From Allomyces arbusculus (taxonomy: Eukaryota > Blastocladiomycota > Blastocladiomycetes > Blastocladiales > Blastocladiaceae): a stretch of DNA of 64,000 nt. Below the pieces are notes generated by a model that worked only from the letters and a program-made list of their open reading frames with translations, did not search any database and was not told the origin of the DNA. The stretch lies in NCBI GenBank assembly GCA_027604705.1, contig JADHYV010000089.1:1-64000 (forward strand), written 5' to 3'. Made by a program: the position numbers and the translations under genes. Shown one piece after another: positions 11,291-21,666 of the stretch; position 1 is the first letter of the stretch, and each line of letters starts with the position of its first letter.

Positions 11291-12869
11291 ATGGACAGCC
11301 AAATCCCTGGCCTCGGTATGGCCCCCGTGCCGAGTACGTTCTGTCGCGCCGTCACCAATTCGCGTCCTCTCCATCTCTTCTCACCGCGAACCCACATCAT
11401 GTAGCCGTGCAGCACATTGCCGCCACGTCGGCAGGGTCGCAGGCACATGCCCTCGCGCAGCAGCACCAGCAACAGCAGCAGCAGCAGCCGCTTCCGCCAC
11501 CGGCACTGACCACGTCCCCGCAGCATCAGCAGCGGTTCGAGTCGATCTCGCAGTTCTTGAGCGCGGCGGCGACCCCAACAACGCCCTCGGCCGCTGCTGC
11601 GGCTGCGGCCGCCGCCGCTGCCGCCGCCGCTGCGTCTTTGCCTGCCGCCACAACCGCGCACAACTTGGCCGCGCTCGTAGCGATCCCGCACCCGCCCATG
11701 CACCCGCTCGCCGACCCGACGACGGCGGCTGCGCTCGCCGGGTTACCGCACATGTCCCCCGCAGGCGGCCGCGTGCACTCGCCCGCCGACCTGTCGAGTG
11801 CGGCATCGACGCCCTTGATGCGAAACAGTGCCGGGATGTTGGGTCTGCAACAGCATACGCCGAGTGTTGGGCACACGGAAATCGACTTGGTGAGTGTCTG
11901 CGGCGCGCAGACGCCGCTGTATTTCGTGCATGCCGGGTTCATGGAAGTGGCCTCGAAGAACCTGAAAAAGCGCGTGACTGGCGATATCTCGTCGATTCAA
12001 AAGGACGACCGCGACCATGTCTGGGTCGTGTTTGATGGGCAGCGCGTCTATGCCGAGTTTGATCACTTGACGCAGCCGATGAAGGTGTTTTTGGCGCAGC
12101 AGTTTCGCAAAGTGTTGGAGCAAGAAGCGGTCGCGCAGGGGACGGTGCCAGAAAAGGTCATGGAGATCGCAAATATTGTCAAGGTACGAACGCGAGACAA
12201 TCTCCGCGTCTTGCCGGTTCCATCGTATCGCTCACCAGGCCGCATCAACTCATAGTGCCGCGACTTGTCCAAGAGGGCGCGACGCACGACAACGAGCGCG
12301 CCGCCCGAGGCCATGATGAGCCCAAGCGGGCGCCGCGTTCGTACTGGGTCGCGGTCCCCGACGCCGGAACTGATCTTGCAGTATAAGCGGCGGCGCTTCG
12401 ACGAGGACGGGCGCGATCAGACGCAGCCGATGCGCATGAACGCGGGGCCGTTTATTGTGCGTATCGAGTCGAGACTCTTCTCCACCCGAAATCGAGCTTG
12501 TACTGACTCTCCAATGATTAGGAACCGGCCGCATACGTGCCGCCGCCGTCGCTCAGCATTGAGTACACGACCGTCGTCGCCAACGAGTTCCAAGGGGCGT
12601 TACACCGCGCCATGGGCGACTTGGACGGCAAGTTCCGCAACTTGCAGCACATGTGCACGGCGCTGCACGCGGAAAATGATCAGCTCAAGCGCGAGGGGTA
12701 CCCGGCCATGGTGCTCGAGGAATTGGAACGCGTGAAAGCCAAAGTCGCGCGGCTCGAGCGCGAAAACGAGGTGCTCGAGTTGCAGTTGCGCGAAAAGACG
12801 GCGGCACTCGACGCGATTCGCAAGTGTATTCCGAGCGCGGCGCCGGCGCCGGGCGAGAGGCTCGAGTAG
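11291..12869 (+). CDS. Unknown protein: poly-Q/poly-A head, conserved-looking core, C-terminal coiled coil
   Basis: Function not recognised. Model of 456 aa from four exons: 11291-11333, 11405-12183, 12256-12456, 12522-12869. All introns are 65-79 bp with clean borders. Residues ~30-50 are Gln-rich and ~80-100 hold an uninterrupted run of about 16 Ala encoded by mixed GCN codons. A compact middle segment (about residues 175-275: EIDLVSVCGAQTPLYF... to MEIANIVKCRDLS) looks like a folded domain with balanced composition. A basic stretch with KRARR and YKRRRFDEDG follows and may act as a nuclear signal. The end (about residues 355-445: TTVVANEFQGALHRAMGDLD ... RLERENEVLELQLREKTA) is a heptad-rich coiled coil. 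Poly-Q/poly-A plus basic patch plus coiled coil suggests a nuclear regulatory protein, but this is inference only. Confidence 0.7.
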
Positions 12870-13648
12870 GAGGCCGAGCTGGTGACGTGGGGCGTGTGTT
12901 GTGCCGGCCGGGCCGGGCGGCGGGCACACGGCGCGCGGTGCCGGGCCGCCTCCAGACCCGGCAGACGCGACGTAGGGAAATGGTGGGTGACCAGGATTCT
13001 GTATTTCGATATATTCGTTACGTCTGTCTCTCCAATCGCGCCGGCTTTTGACGCGGTGTCTTCCCGCGGCTTGCGGTGACAAGATTGAAATTGCAGCAGG
13101 TTCACTTCATTACGCGAAAAACGCATCTCGGCATGAAACCTTGGTCATGTGAGAGCACGCTTGTGCCCGACGAAAATGGCTGCCCCCCACTTCCCAAGGT
13201 AAAGTGCGCTTTTTGGCCCTTGTCCAGCCAGCTGTCTGGCGCTTTGGCGGCGTCATGGGGCCTCGTCGTGCCCATTTGGCCCTTGGCCTCGGTCGTTTCA
13301 TTCACACTGCCCAAGCTCTCGAACTGTCTGCGACACCGTCGACCCACCGCCAACGCGCTGTCGTCACTTGCCACAACCGCCCGCAACACGCTCGCCACAC
13401 GCTCTGCAGCTGACTCGTACCGCCGCTGCGTGCCCGCCCTGGCTCCCGTCTGCCTTCCCCAAGCCGGCCCTGCCGCCTCGAAGTTTCTTGCGAGTCCTCA
13501 AGTTCGACAAGCCCAAGCCCAAGCTCGGTACCGCCCAGACCCCGCTGTACGCCCACTAACACCACCCCGTAACGCAAGCTCGACTTGCGCCGCGCCATTT
13601 GCCCCTCTCTCCCGCCCGCTTTCCTTTCCCCGCTTGATTCCGGCCGAA
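12870..13648. other. Intergenic before the acidic protein gene
   Basis: No supported gene. The final 150 bases before ATG 13649 are pyrimidine-rich, consistent with a 5' leader. An open frame continues upstream of ATG 13649 to 13076, but its composition changes at the chosen start. Confidence 0.4.
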
Positions 13649-14785
13649 ATGTCGTCCCTTTCCACCCCTCTTCTCGCGCCGCCATCACTCGGCGTTTCGC
13701 CCGCAACGGCCGTCTCGCCCGCGTCCTCGCCCATGGCCGCGAGCCCTGTGCACTCGCCGTCTTACTTGCCCGCTGCCGACGCCATGCAGTTGGACGTGCA
13801 CGATGATGACGTGGACGCAGTGATGAACGACGGCGCCGGCGCCGACTATGACGACGAGGACGCGCTGTCGGCAGTCATGGACGATGTCTTTGACGACTCG
13901 GACGTGGAAATGGGCGTGACCACGCCCGTGGCCCGCGCCGAGCACCCGCCGGCGGTCGCAGGGCATGTCTCGCCCTTGTTTCGCCCGCACGACGCGGCGC
14001 ATCCGCTCGCGCCTCTGATGCCCGCCGCCCACCAGCAGCAGTCGGCGGCGACGTCTTCGGACTCGCCTGTCGCGCAAATGCCGACGCCCGTGAGCCCACT
14101 CTCGGCCGCGTCGGTGCTCGCCGACCTGGTCCCGCCGCTGGCCGGCGCCGAAGTTGAGTCATTCGTTTCGGGTACGGTCGCAGCGACCGTGGACTCGGCC
14201 GTGGACGCAGACATGAACAAGCACGCGTCGACCGACTTGGCTGAGGTGCCGTTGTCGTCGCTTGAGACGGACGACGCGGTGGAAGTTGCGGCGCCGACCG
14301 ACGCGACCGCAGCTTCTCTTCTCCCTTTGCAGGCTCCCGACAGCTCCGTCGATTCTCTGGCCCATGCCGATGACAAGTTTGACTTGTCTCACAGCTACAG
14401 CCATCTCGACGACGACGAGCCCGAGTTTGTCAAGTTGCCGTCGCACGACGGCGGCGAGGACGACGAGGAGCACCAAGAATGTGACGGTGAGGGAGAGGAA
14501 GAGGAGGAAGAGCTCGAGGCCGCGGCGCTGCTCAAGTACGACGTCCACACCTACACGCTCTTTGGCCACCAGGACACCACCGCCGGCACCGCGCTCTTTG
14601 CCACCACTGACTTGTTCTACGACGAGCCCATCAACGACTTGATTCGCCAGCTCAAGGCGCACTTTGGCCTCGCGCAGGCCGAGGTCGCCTTGCGGTTTGA
14701 CAACCTCGAGGGCCTGACGATTCACGAAGTACGTTTCCACTTTTTTCTCTCTTTTGCCGCTCTTTCTTTTCTGATCGAGTCGCTG

Positions 14786-14826
<41 letters not shown>

Positions 14827-16033
14827 TTCTCCACCAGGAAACTGACATTGCCCACTCAAACCACCTCGTCAACTTTGCCAATTTGCTGCGCACGCTTGCG
14901 CCCGACTCGGACACGCCGCTCACCATGACGCTGCAGGTCCTCGGTGAGTCGGCGCAGTGGAAGCTCGATCAGTTGGTGCGTCGCGCGCAGTCATTGCTTG
15001 AACAAGACGAGGACGAGTACCACCAGGATGACGACGAGCACGGCTCGCTCGAGCACGACGAGACGCACTTCGACGATGACGAATTCGCCTTGGACGCGTC
15101 CGCCGAGACACAGTCGCAACCGGAGCAGCATCAAACTGAGATCGTTCACGACGCAGATGACGCACAAGACGCGCAACAGCAACCACCGGCCAGCAGTGAG
15201 TCCCACCCTACGACCCCGACCAAAGCACAGATTTCCCAGGCGCACACGCCGACTTCCACCACGACGACCCTCCCGCCGCCCGCGCGCACCAGCTCGGCCA
15301 CCTTGCTCCCGGCATCGCCGACGTCGGTCTCGCCTGTGCCCGCGGCCGACGCGACCGTCGCACACCCGACCTTGACCGTCGACGCGGTCGTGGCCAACGG
15401 GCACCAGTCGCCGGTCCCGACGCACCAGGCGCACAAGGACGACGACGGGCTCGTCGCGTATGAGGACGCGATCGCCGACGACCACACGTCGTTGGGGCCC
15501 GCGGTACCCCTGTCGCCAACGGCCGACCACGTGTTCCCGGCGCGGTACGGCGCGTCGCGCACGGTCTCGCCCACGCTCTCGCCGCAGCAGTCGGGCTTTT
15601 CCGTGGCCGCGGCGTCGGCATCGGCGCCGATGAGTCCCCGGATGGGTGCCGCGGCGGCGGTGGTGCCGACGAGGCCTAGGTTGATCGCGTCGCCGTTGCT
15701 CGTGGGCGCGGCACTGGGTGCAGTCGCGGCCGCGACTTCGGGACGTGGGGCATTGTTTGCACCGGCGCAGGCCGAGGGTGCCGAGACCGAGGAGATCGCG
15801 AGTGAGACGTTGAGCGATGCGGCGCCCGCAGCGGTCTCGGTGGTGGAGGACGCGCTGAACGGGTCGCGCAAGCGCGGCTTGGAGTTGGACGATGGTACGC
15901 TTCCCATTTTCGTCGCAGCCCTCGGCTCTCCCGTTTCGGAGCCTGACTTTATTTCTGTTATCCTCTAGGATCTGCCTCGTCACCCAAGAAGCCGCGCTTG
16001 GACGGGGCCACCACCGATGTGCAAGGCCAATGA
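13649..16033 (+). CDS. Unknown acidic low-complexity protein
   Basis: Function not recognised. Model of 733 aa from three exons (13649-14728, 14838-15894, 15969-16033). It starts MSSLSTPLLAPPSLG and soon becomes very acidic (DDDVDAVMNDGAGADYDDED). A second acid patch of Asp/Glu runs lies at about residues 265-292. One segment looks like a folded domain, about residues 293-450: it starts LLKYDVHTYTLFGHQD, continues TDLFYDEPINDLIRQLK, crosses the first intron and includes NHLVNFANLLRTLAPDSDTP. Another Asp/Glu/His/Gln-rich stretch follows, then a Ser/Thr/Pro/Ala-rich tail ending KKPRLDGATTDVQGQ. The KKPRL near the C-terminus could be a nuclear signal. The acidic runs suggest a chromatin, histone or RNA-processing role, but nothing proves this. 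The short last exon is supported by matching phase and composition. Confidence 0.7.
14788..14824 (+). repeat. (CT)n microsatellite in an intron
   Basis: About 37 bases of uninterrupted CT dinucleotides just upstream of the 3' splice site (14837) of the first intron of the acidic-protein gene. It doubles as the polypyrimidine tract. Confidence 0.95.
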
Positions 16034-16839
16034 ACGTGTCTGTTACGACTTTCACGTGGCTGATGCACCGCCGCAACTCACTTGTCGACGACGACGACGG
16101 CATGGCGTTCCGGTTCCTGGTGCGGCGGCGGTTCGCCCGCACACCGATTTACCGCGACACGTCGTGTACGGAGTCTTGCATTTATACCCCCCCCCCCCCC
16201 CTCGTGTCGGTGTGCCGTTCCAAGTCCCTGTCTTCGTTCCCGTTCTGCTGCTCCTTTCTTTTGGTCTCCACCCTCCCTGTCGGTCGTGTGTCTGCGCTCC
16301 TTCGTTCCGCTCCGTTCTGTTTAATTCTCTGTCTTCTCCCCACACCATCATCTTTCCTCTCTCTCTCCCTGTCCGTGTGCGCATCGGTGTTTTGGCGAGG
16401 CGAGAGAGACGTCGGAAGGAAGGAAATACACGAGCACTGTCCGATGTGCGCCGTGCGTGCCGATCGCCGCCCTGGGCGGGGCGGTATTGTGCGCGTGCGG
16501 CGCGTCGGGCCTTCTCTACTTATCCGTGGTGTTGGATTTATTCGGTTCAGGGTCGATGCGTCGTTACAGTGGGAAATATCTGGTTTCGTGAGGTTCATGT
16601 CAGCATGAAGGTGATGGCAGCATGCGAAAGACATCGGCTCACGAACAACCGCCTGCTACTTTGACAGGGGCACAATGTTGATCCTCAGTCTCCGCTCCTC
16701 ACTCCACCTCTCGCGGCAATAAGGACAAAGGAGCCAAGATACGATTGCTGTTCCTAACTCCGACCAAACATGCCCATCATACTCGATCCGCGCGTCCCTA
16801 CTCACGCCCTCCTCTCCCCAACTCTTCCGCTCACGCGGT
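16034..16839. other. Intergenic between converging genes, with a C15 tract
   Basis: Lies between the 3' ends of the acidic-protein gene (+) and GRASP (-). It contains an uninterrupted run of 15 C at 16187-16201 and a long pyrimidine-rich stretch to about 16380. No supported gene. Confidence 0.6.
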
Positions 16840-18815
16840 CTAGGCATCACCGCCCTCATCCAGCGCGGCCACCGACCTACTCGCCTGCAACCCGGGCGAC
16901 GGCGACTGCGGCGCCTTGACTTCCTCTGCAGTCGACTCGGGCGCCATGGGCACGAGTGCTGACAAGTCGAGCAACCCGGCATCTGCAAACGCCGCGGCCG
17001 GATTCGCATCGCCCATCCCAAACGCGGCCGACAACGGGTTTGCATCGGAGCCCGTGCCAATCGCGGCTGTGATCGCAACGGCTTCGGTGGTCGCGAAATG
17101 GTCGTTCTCAAGGTCGAGGTCGGCAAGGACCGCGTCAAGGTCTTCGAGCGAGTCGATGGCCGTGGTCGACTGGTCGGGAACGGGGGTCGGGTCGGCGTGC
17201 GCGGGTTCCGGGGACGCCGGGAGTGGAGTCGCGGGGGCCAGGTCGTCGAGAGCGGCGTCGATGGCGCTTGGGTCTGTGTCGAGGACCGGGTCCAGGTTGT
17301 GGTCAGCGGGAGCGGGAGCGGGGGAGAGCGCGTCGTGGAGATCGTGCGGTGCAGGGTCGTGAACGTGGTCATGGCCGCGACCATCGCAACCGTCGTGATG
17401 CGCGTGGTTGTGGTGCGCGTGGTCGTGCGATTCGTGGTCGTGCACGGCATGACCGTGACCAGACGCGTCCTGCGCGTGCCCGCCGTGCTCGTGGCCGTGG
17501 TCGCACGCGCCGTGCACATGCTCGTGCTCGTGCTCGCCATACTGCGCATGCGCATGCTCATGCTGGCCGTAATACGCCTGCTCGCCATATTGCTCCTGCG
17601 CCGGTACCACGTGCAGCGGCACCTCCCCCGGCACCTCCCCTCGGGCGTGCGCAAGCATCGCATCGGTCGGCGGCGCGCCCATGGCCGCAAACGGCGTCGC
17701 CGGCGCGTTTTCGAGCGGCGCGTTGGGCAAGTGCGTCGCCAGCGTGTGCGCGTACCGCGTATTGGCGGCGGGACCGAAATGCGGGACGGCCGCGTCGGCG
17801 AGCGTCATGAACTGTGCATCGTCAGCGGCAGTGGGCGGGGGTGGCGGAGGGAGAGTGGTCGCCGAGGATTCGGCGGGGGCCGCGTGGGGAGCTTCCGAGG
17901 TGGCGTGAGGTGCAGCGGCGGAAGTGGTAGGAAGCTCGTCGTCTGTCGGGATCTTGTGCAGCGCACCGTACCCTAACGAAGATTGCGTGAGCGGTCGGTC
18001 GGTTGACTTCCATCACCACGCGGTTGCAACACCGTTCATGAACGTACCGAGCTCGGCGCCAATCAGCCCTTGCCCGCCCCAATTCGGGTTCGGCATCAAA
18101 ACCACGTCGCGCACGGCGCGTTGCGTGGCGCTGTAGACAAATAGACGCACGGGTTTCCCCTCATGCGCGCGCGCGGCGATTAACGCATACAGTTCCTGCT
18201 GTTCGCGGAAAATCACGTCGGGCGTGCCAACAATGTAGTCGTCGTCAATGACGAGCCCCGCATGGGCCGCGGGCGAGTTGGGCAGGACTTCGACCACGTG
18301 CCAGACGTGGGCGGCGGCGCCGTTGTAGTCAGATTGCCGGATGGAGCAGCCGATGAGGCCGTCTGCGGGAAAACGGTGGAGGTGGAAGGGTCAGCAGGGT
18401 CGCGAAGGGTCGAGAGACCGAGAGAAAACGGTACCTTTCGGCTCGGCAAACTGATGCGGCGTGAGAACGACGTCGCGGTACTCGTTTTGCTTGCTCGAGT
18501 AGACGGTGAAGGTGACCTGCTGGTCGACGCTCGCCTTGATGGTCTTGGCAAAGATGGAGTGGTCCTCGTTCTGGTCCATTGCAGAGGAGGGGATATCACT
18601 CGGTCAGCAAACAAGGTGGAGAAGAGAACACTTGTTCGCGGCAAGCAGATCAGGAACCAACAACTTACCAGCGACTGGCCGTTGATGGCGACAATAAAGT
18701 CGAAGTAGGCGACCAAACCGGCGTCCGAGGCCGGCGAGTTTTCCTTGACCTTGAGGACATGGAAGCCGCGTGTGTTCGGGTCGATGCTGGCCGACGAAGA
18801 CGGCGTGTTGCCCAT
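16840..18815 (-). CDS. GRASP55/65-type Golgi reassembly stacking protein with His-rich tail
   Basis: Peripheral Golgi/ER-exit-site protein that tethers membranes by trans-oligomerisation and takes part in unconventional secretion. Model of 576 aa from four exons on the minus strand: 18815-18669, 18570-18435, 18362-18048, 17972-16840. It begins MGNTPSSS, a good N-myristoylation site (Gly2, Ser6). The first PDZ-like half (residues ~16-100) has GFHVLKVKENSPASDAGLV and FDFIVAING. The second (~105-205) has HVVEVLPNSPAAHAGLVIDDDYIVG, and the hallmark end GLIGAELGYGALHKIP is formed only after splicing the third intron. The C-terminal ~370 residues are a Pro/Ala/Asp tail with an exceptional His-rich block (about residues 290-370, repeats of HEHEH, HGHEHGGH, HDHAHHNHAHHDG). 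That block is not part of the usual family. The start is shared-promoter distance (274 bp) from PDK1. Confidence 0.93.
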
Positions 18816-19089
18816 GTTGAATGGTTGGTTGGTCGCTTCTTGTTGATCAGCAGGCCTTGGCCGTGGATTGGTGATGGTAGTGAGCCTTTTTCCAGCTCGT
18901 GTCGCCAGCGGACAGGTCGTGCGCGACCGCGTAGGTGCAGAGCGTGCCGTGCGAGTCTGCACGAGCAGTTGTAGCGCGCTGATCGTCGTCGTCGGCGTTG
19001 TTGTCGTCCCGACCGTCGCGTTGGCGAGCCGGTCGTCGTGCGGGGCGGTTCGCCACGAAGGCTGCCCCAGGGCAGTTTTGCAGCCTGTG
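18816..19089. promoter_or_regulatory. Short bidirectional promoter between GRASP and PDK1
   Basis: The two start codons diverge and are 274 bp apart if PDK1 starts at ATG 19090. Promoter elements for both genes must lie here or inside the 5' leaders. No clear TATA box was seen. Confidence 0.55.
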
Positions 19090-21201
19090 ATGGATCCGCC
19101 CCGAGCGGCCCCAAGCTCAACCCCACGTGCACAGCGCGACAGGACGCCTCCACCGCAAACCGTCGGTGACACGATCGTGGACGTCTTCGACTACGACGCC
19201 GACGACGCGCTGCACGCCCTATCCTGCGCCAACTTGCTGCACCCGACGCGGACCCTCACCATGGCCGACCATGGCCTCCCCGGCGCGCCGGCGCCCGCCA
19301 ACGCCGTCGACGGCGGGCTTACATCGGCCACCAATGACGATGCCGGCCCCTTGGCCGCCATGCACCCGCTCGCCGCCGCGCTCGCGCATGTCCACGTACC
19401 GTCCGACGCAAGAGCACATGGAACCGCACACGCCGCGCACGCGCAGGCGCACGTCTCGCGCTCCGGCGCCTCGTCGCCGCCCACGATGCGCAAGCGGTCG
19501 CCTGCCGACTACGATTTTGGGCAGACGCTCGGCGAAGGCTCCTACTCGACCGTCGTCCGCGCCACCGACCGTCATTCGCACAAGGTTGTCGCCATCAAGA
19601 TCCTCGACAAGCGGCACATTGTCAAGGAAAAGAAGACCAAGTATGTCGCCGTCGAAAAGGCGGCCCTCACGCTCCTCGCGCGCCATCCGCTCGTCGTGCA
19701 CCTTTTGGCCACGTTCCAGGACGCGCAGTCGCTCTATTTCGTACTCGAGTGCGCCGAGAATGGCGAGCTACTCGCCTACATTCGCCGCACGCACGACGGG
19801 CTCGATCTCGATGCAGCTCGGTTTTATGCGGCCGAGTTGATTTTGGCTGTCGAGTACCTGCACTCGATGGGCGTATTGCACCGCGATCTCAAGGTACTGT
19901 AACTGAAGGTTCTCGACTGCGATGGATCCGCGAAGCAACCCGGACGGACCCTCACCTCAAACCAGCCAGAAAACGTGCTTCTCTCGTCCGACATGCACAT
20001 CAAGCTCGCCGATTTCGGGTCGGCCAAGTTATTGCGGCCCGAGTCGCCGCCTCAGCAGTCCCCAGCGCCACCACGAGACCCTGGCCACCATCACGACGCC
20101 GACACGCACGCCGATCCTGACGCGCCGCCAAGGAGCACGCGCTCGTTTGTCGGCACCGCCGAATACGTCTCACCCGAGCTGTTGCAGGACCAGCCCGCGG
20201 GCGCAGCCAGCGACGTCTGGGCGATCGGGTGCATTCTCTACCAAATGCTCGTGGGCCGCCCGCCGTTCAAGGGCAGCAATGACTACCAGACGTTCCAGAA
20301 AATCCTGAAGCGCGAGTTTACGGTCCCCGACCGCGTCGATCCGGACGCGCGCGACTTGATTGACAAGATGCTCGTGCTCGATCCGACCGCGCGGATCTCG
20401 CTCGCCGACGCCAAGCAGCACGCGTTTTTCAACGGGTTTGATTGGACGATGCCGGTGTGGGAACAGACGCCGCCGCCGTTGCCGAGGGCGCCGTCGACGG
20501 ATGCAGATGCGGATGGGGACGAGTGGTTGGATGGGAGTGATCCGACAGCGGCCGCGTACTGGAACAGTGGGCGTGCCGAGTCGCTCGCGAGCGACGACGA
20601 CAGCAGCCGCCATCATCTTACGCCGTCGCCGCCATCGTCGGGCGAACCGTTCCCGCCGCTCCACGCCGACTCCCCACTACCGCCACTCCCGGCCATCCCC
20701 GCGGCCGATTTGGCGCGGTGGTCCCCCTTTTTGCACCCGGGCGAGCGCCTTCTCAAACTCGGGTACGTAGTCAAGCGTAAGGGCTTGTTCCGCACGCAGA
20801 CCAGGATGTTGCTCGTCGTCGACCCGCCGCGACTGCCGTACGTGGACCCCGAGAAGATGGTCGTCAAGGGCGAGATCCCATGGACGCCGCGTACCGTACC
20901 GGAACGGCGGTCGACCAAGGCGTTCTACATTCATGTGCCCGGACGGACGTACGATCTCGAGTGCTGTGACCACGATGCCGGGTCGTGGGTCGATTTGTTG
21001 GCGGCGATGCGGGCCAGGGCGTGGGGGCGCGGGGCGGGCGGGATTGGTGGGCCGTTGGTCGTGGCGAGGGGGGTGCCGGCAGGGGCGGGCGGGAGTGGAG
21101 CGGTGTCCCCGGTCGGATCGGCGCGTGGGCGAGGACATGGCGGGGATGGTGTATCGAGGGGCGATGTGGACGACGGCGACGATGACGACGATGAGAAATG
21201 A
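19090..21201 (+). CDS. 3-phosphoinositide-dependent protein kinase 1 (PDK1) with PH domain
   Basis: AGC-family Ser/Thr kinase that phosphorylates the activation loop of other AGC kinases (fungal Pkh/Ksg1 role). Model of 679 aa from two exons (19090-19893, 19966-21201). The kinase domain spans residues ~141-425: Gly loop LGEGSYSTVV, Lys in VAIKILDKRHI, PIF-pocket helix VAVEKAAL, catalytic HRDLKPENVLL (spanning the intron), DFGSAK at Asp 284, and the activation loop SFVGTAEYVSPELL with the autophosphorylated Ser. Between DFGSAK and SFVGT there is a ~35-residue Pro/His/Asp-rich insert, far longer than usual. The C-terminal PH domain (~residues 525-615) has the PDK1-specific KRKGLFRTQTRMLLVVDPPR, VKGEIPWTP and FYIHVPGRTYDLE. 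Met 19090 is the first Met after the GRASP leader, but Met 19261 (MADHGLPG) is a fair alternative. The first ~130 residues are disordered. Confidence 0.93.
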
Positions 21202-21666
21202 TGGTTGATACATGCTTGATTGGGGGAGGATGTCATGGATCGTGACGACGAGATGCGGAAAATGGCCAAGTGGATTGGACTGAAGGATCACTTCTCGATG
21301 GAGACGCGTCGTTCTTGCACATGGCGGGGCAAGGCACGGGCCGACATGCGGGCCGACACGCAGGCCGGACTTTGGCGTCCATGGGAACATTGATTGTCGG
21401 GCAAACCGCGTCAGGGGAGCGCGTGCCTGGCGCACGCACGATGGCGACGTGCCGGTCGTGGCCGGCAGCGATCTTCGTTCACAACGGGCCAAGGCCGGCC
21501 GCAGCGCGTCGTGTTCGATGAGTATAAAGACGGAGGGGACGCATTGTGAACGACGCGGATCACCAGGCTGCCTGTCGTCCTTCTCCTTGCTCGGCGCTCC
21601 CGTTCTCTCCGCAAACAATCAATTGCAGCCAAGCAGCTTGCAACTCGCTGCACCCGCTCGACCAAG
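21202..21666. other. Intergenic with TATA-containing promoter region
   Basis: Holds the PDK1 3' end and the upstream region of the amidohydrolase gene. No supported gene. Confidence 0.5.
21523..21528 (+). promoter_or_regulatory. Candidate TATA box
   Basis: TATAAA lies in GAGTATAAAGACGG, about 139 bases upstream of ATG 21667. It stands out in very GC-rich surroundings and is well placed for the amidohydrolase gene. Confidence 0.5.
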
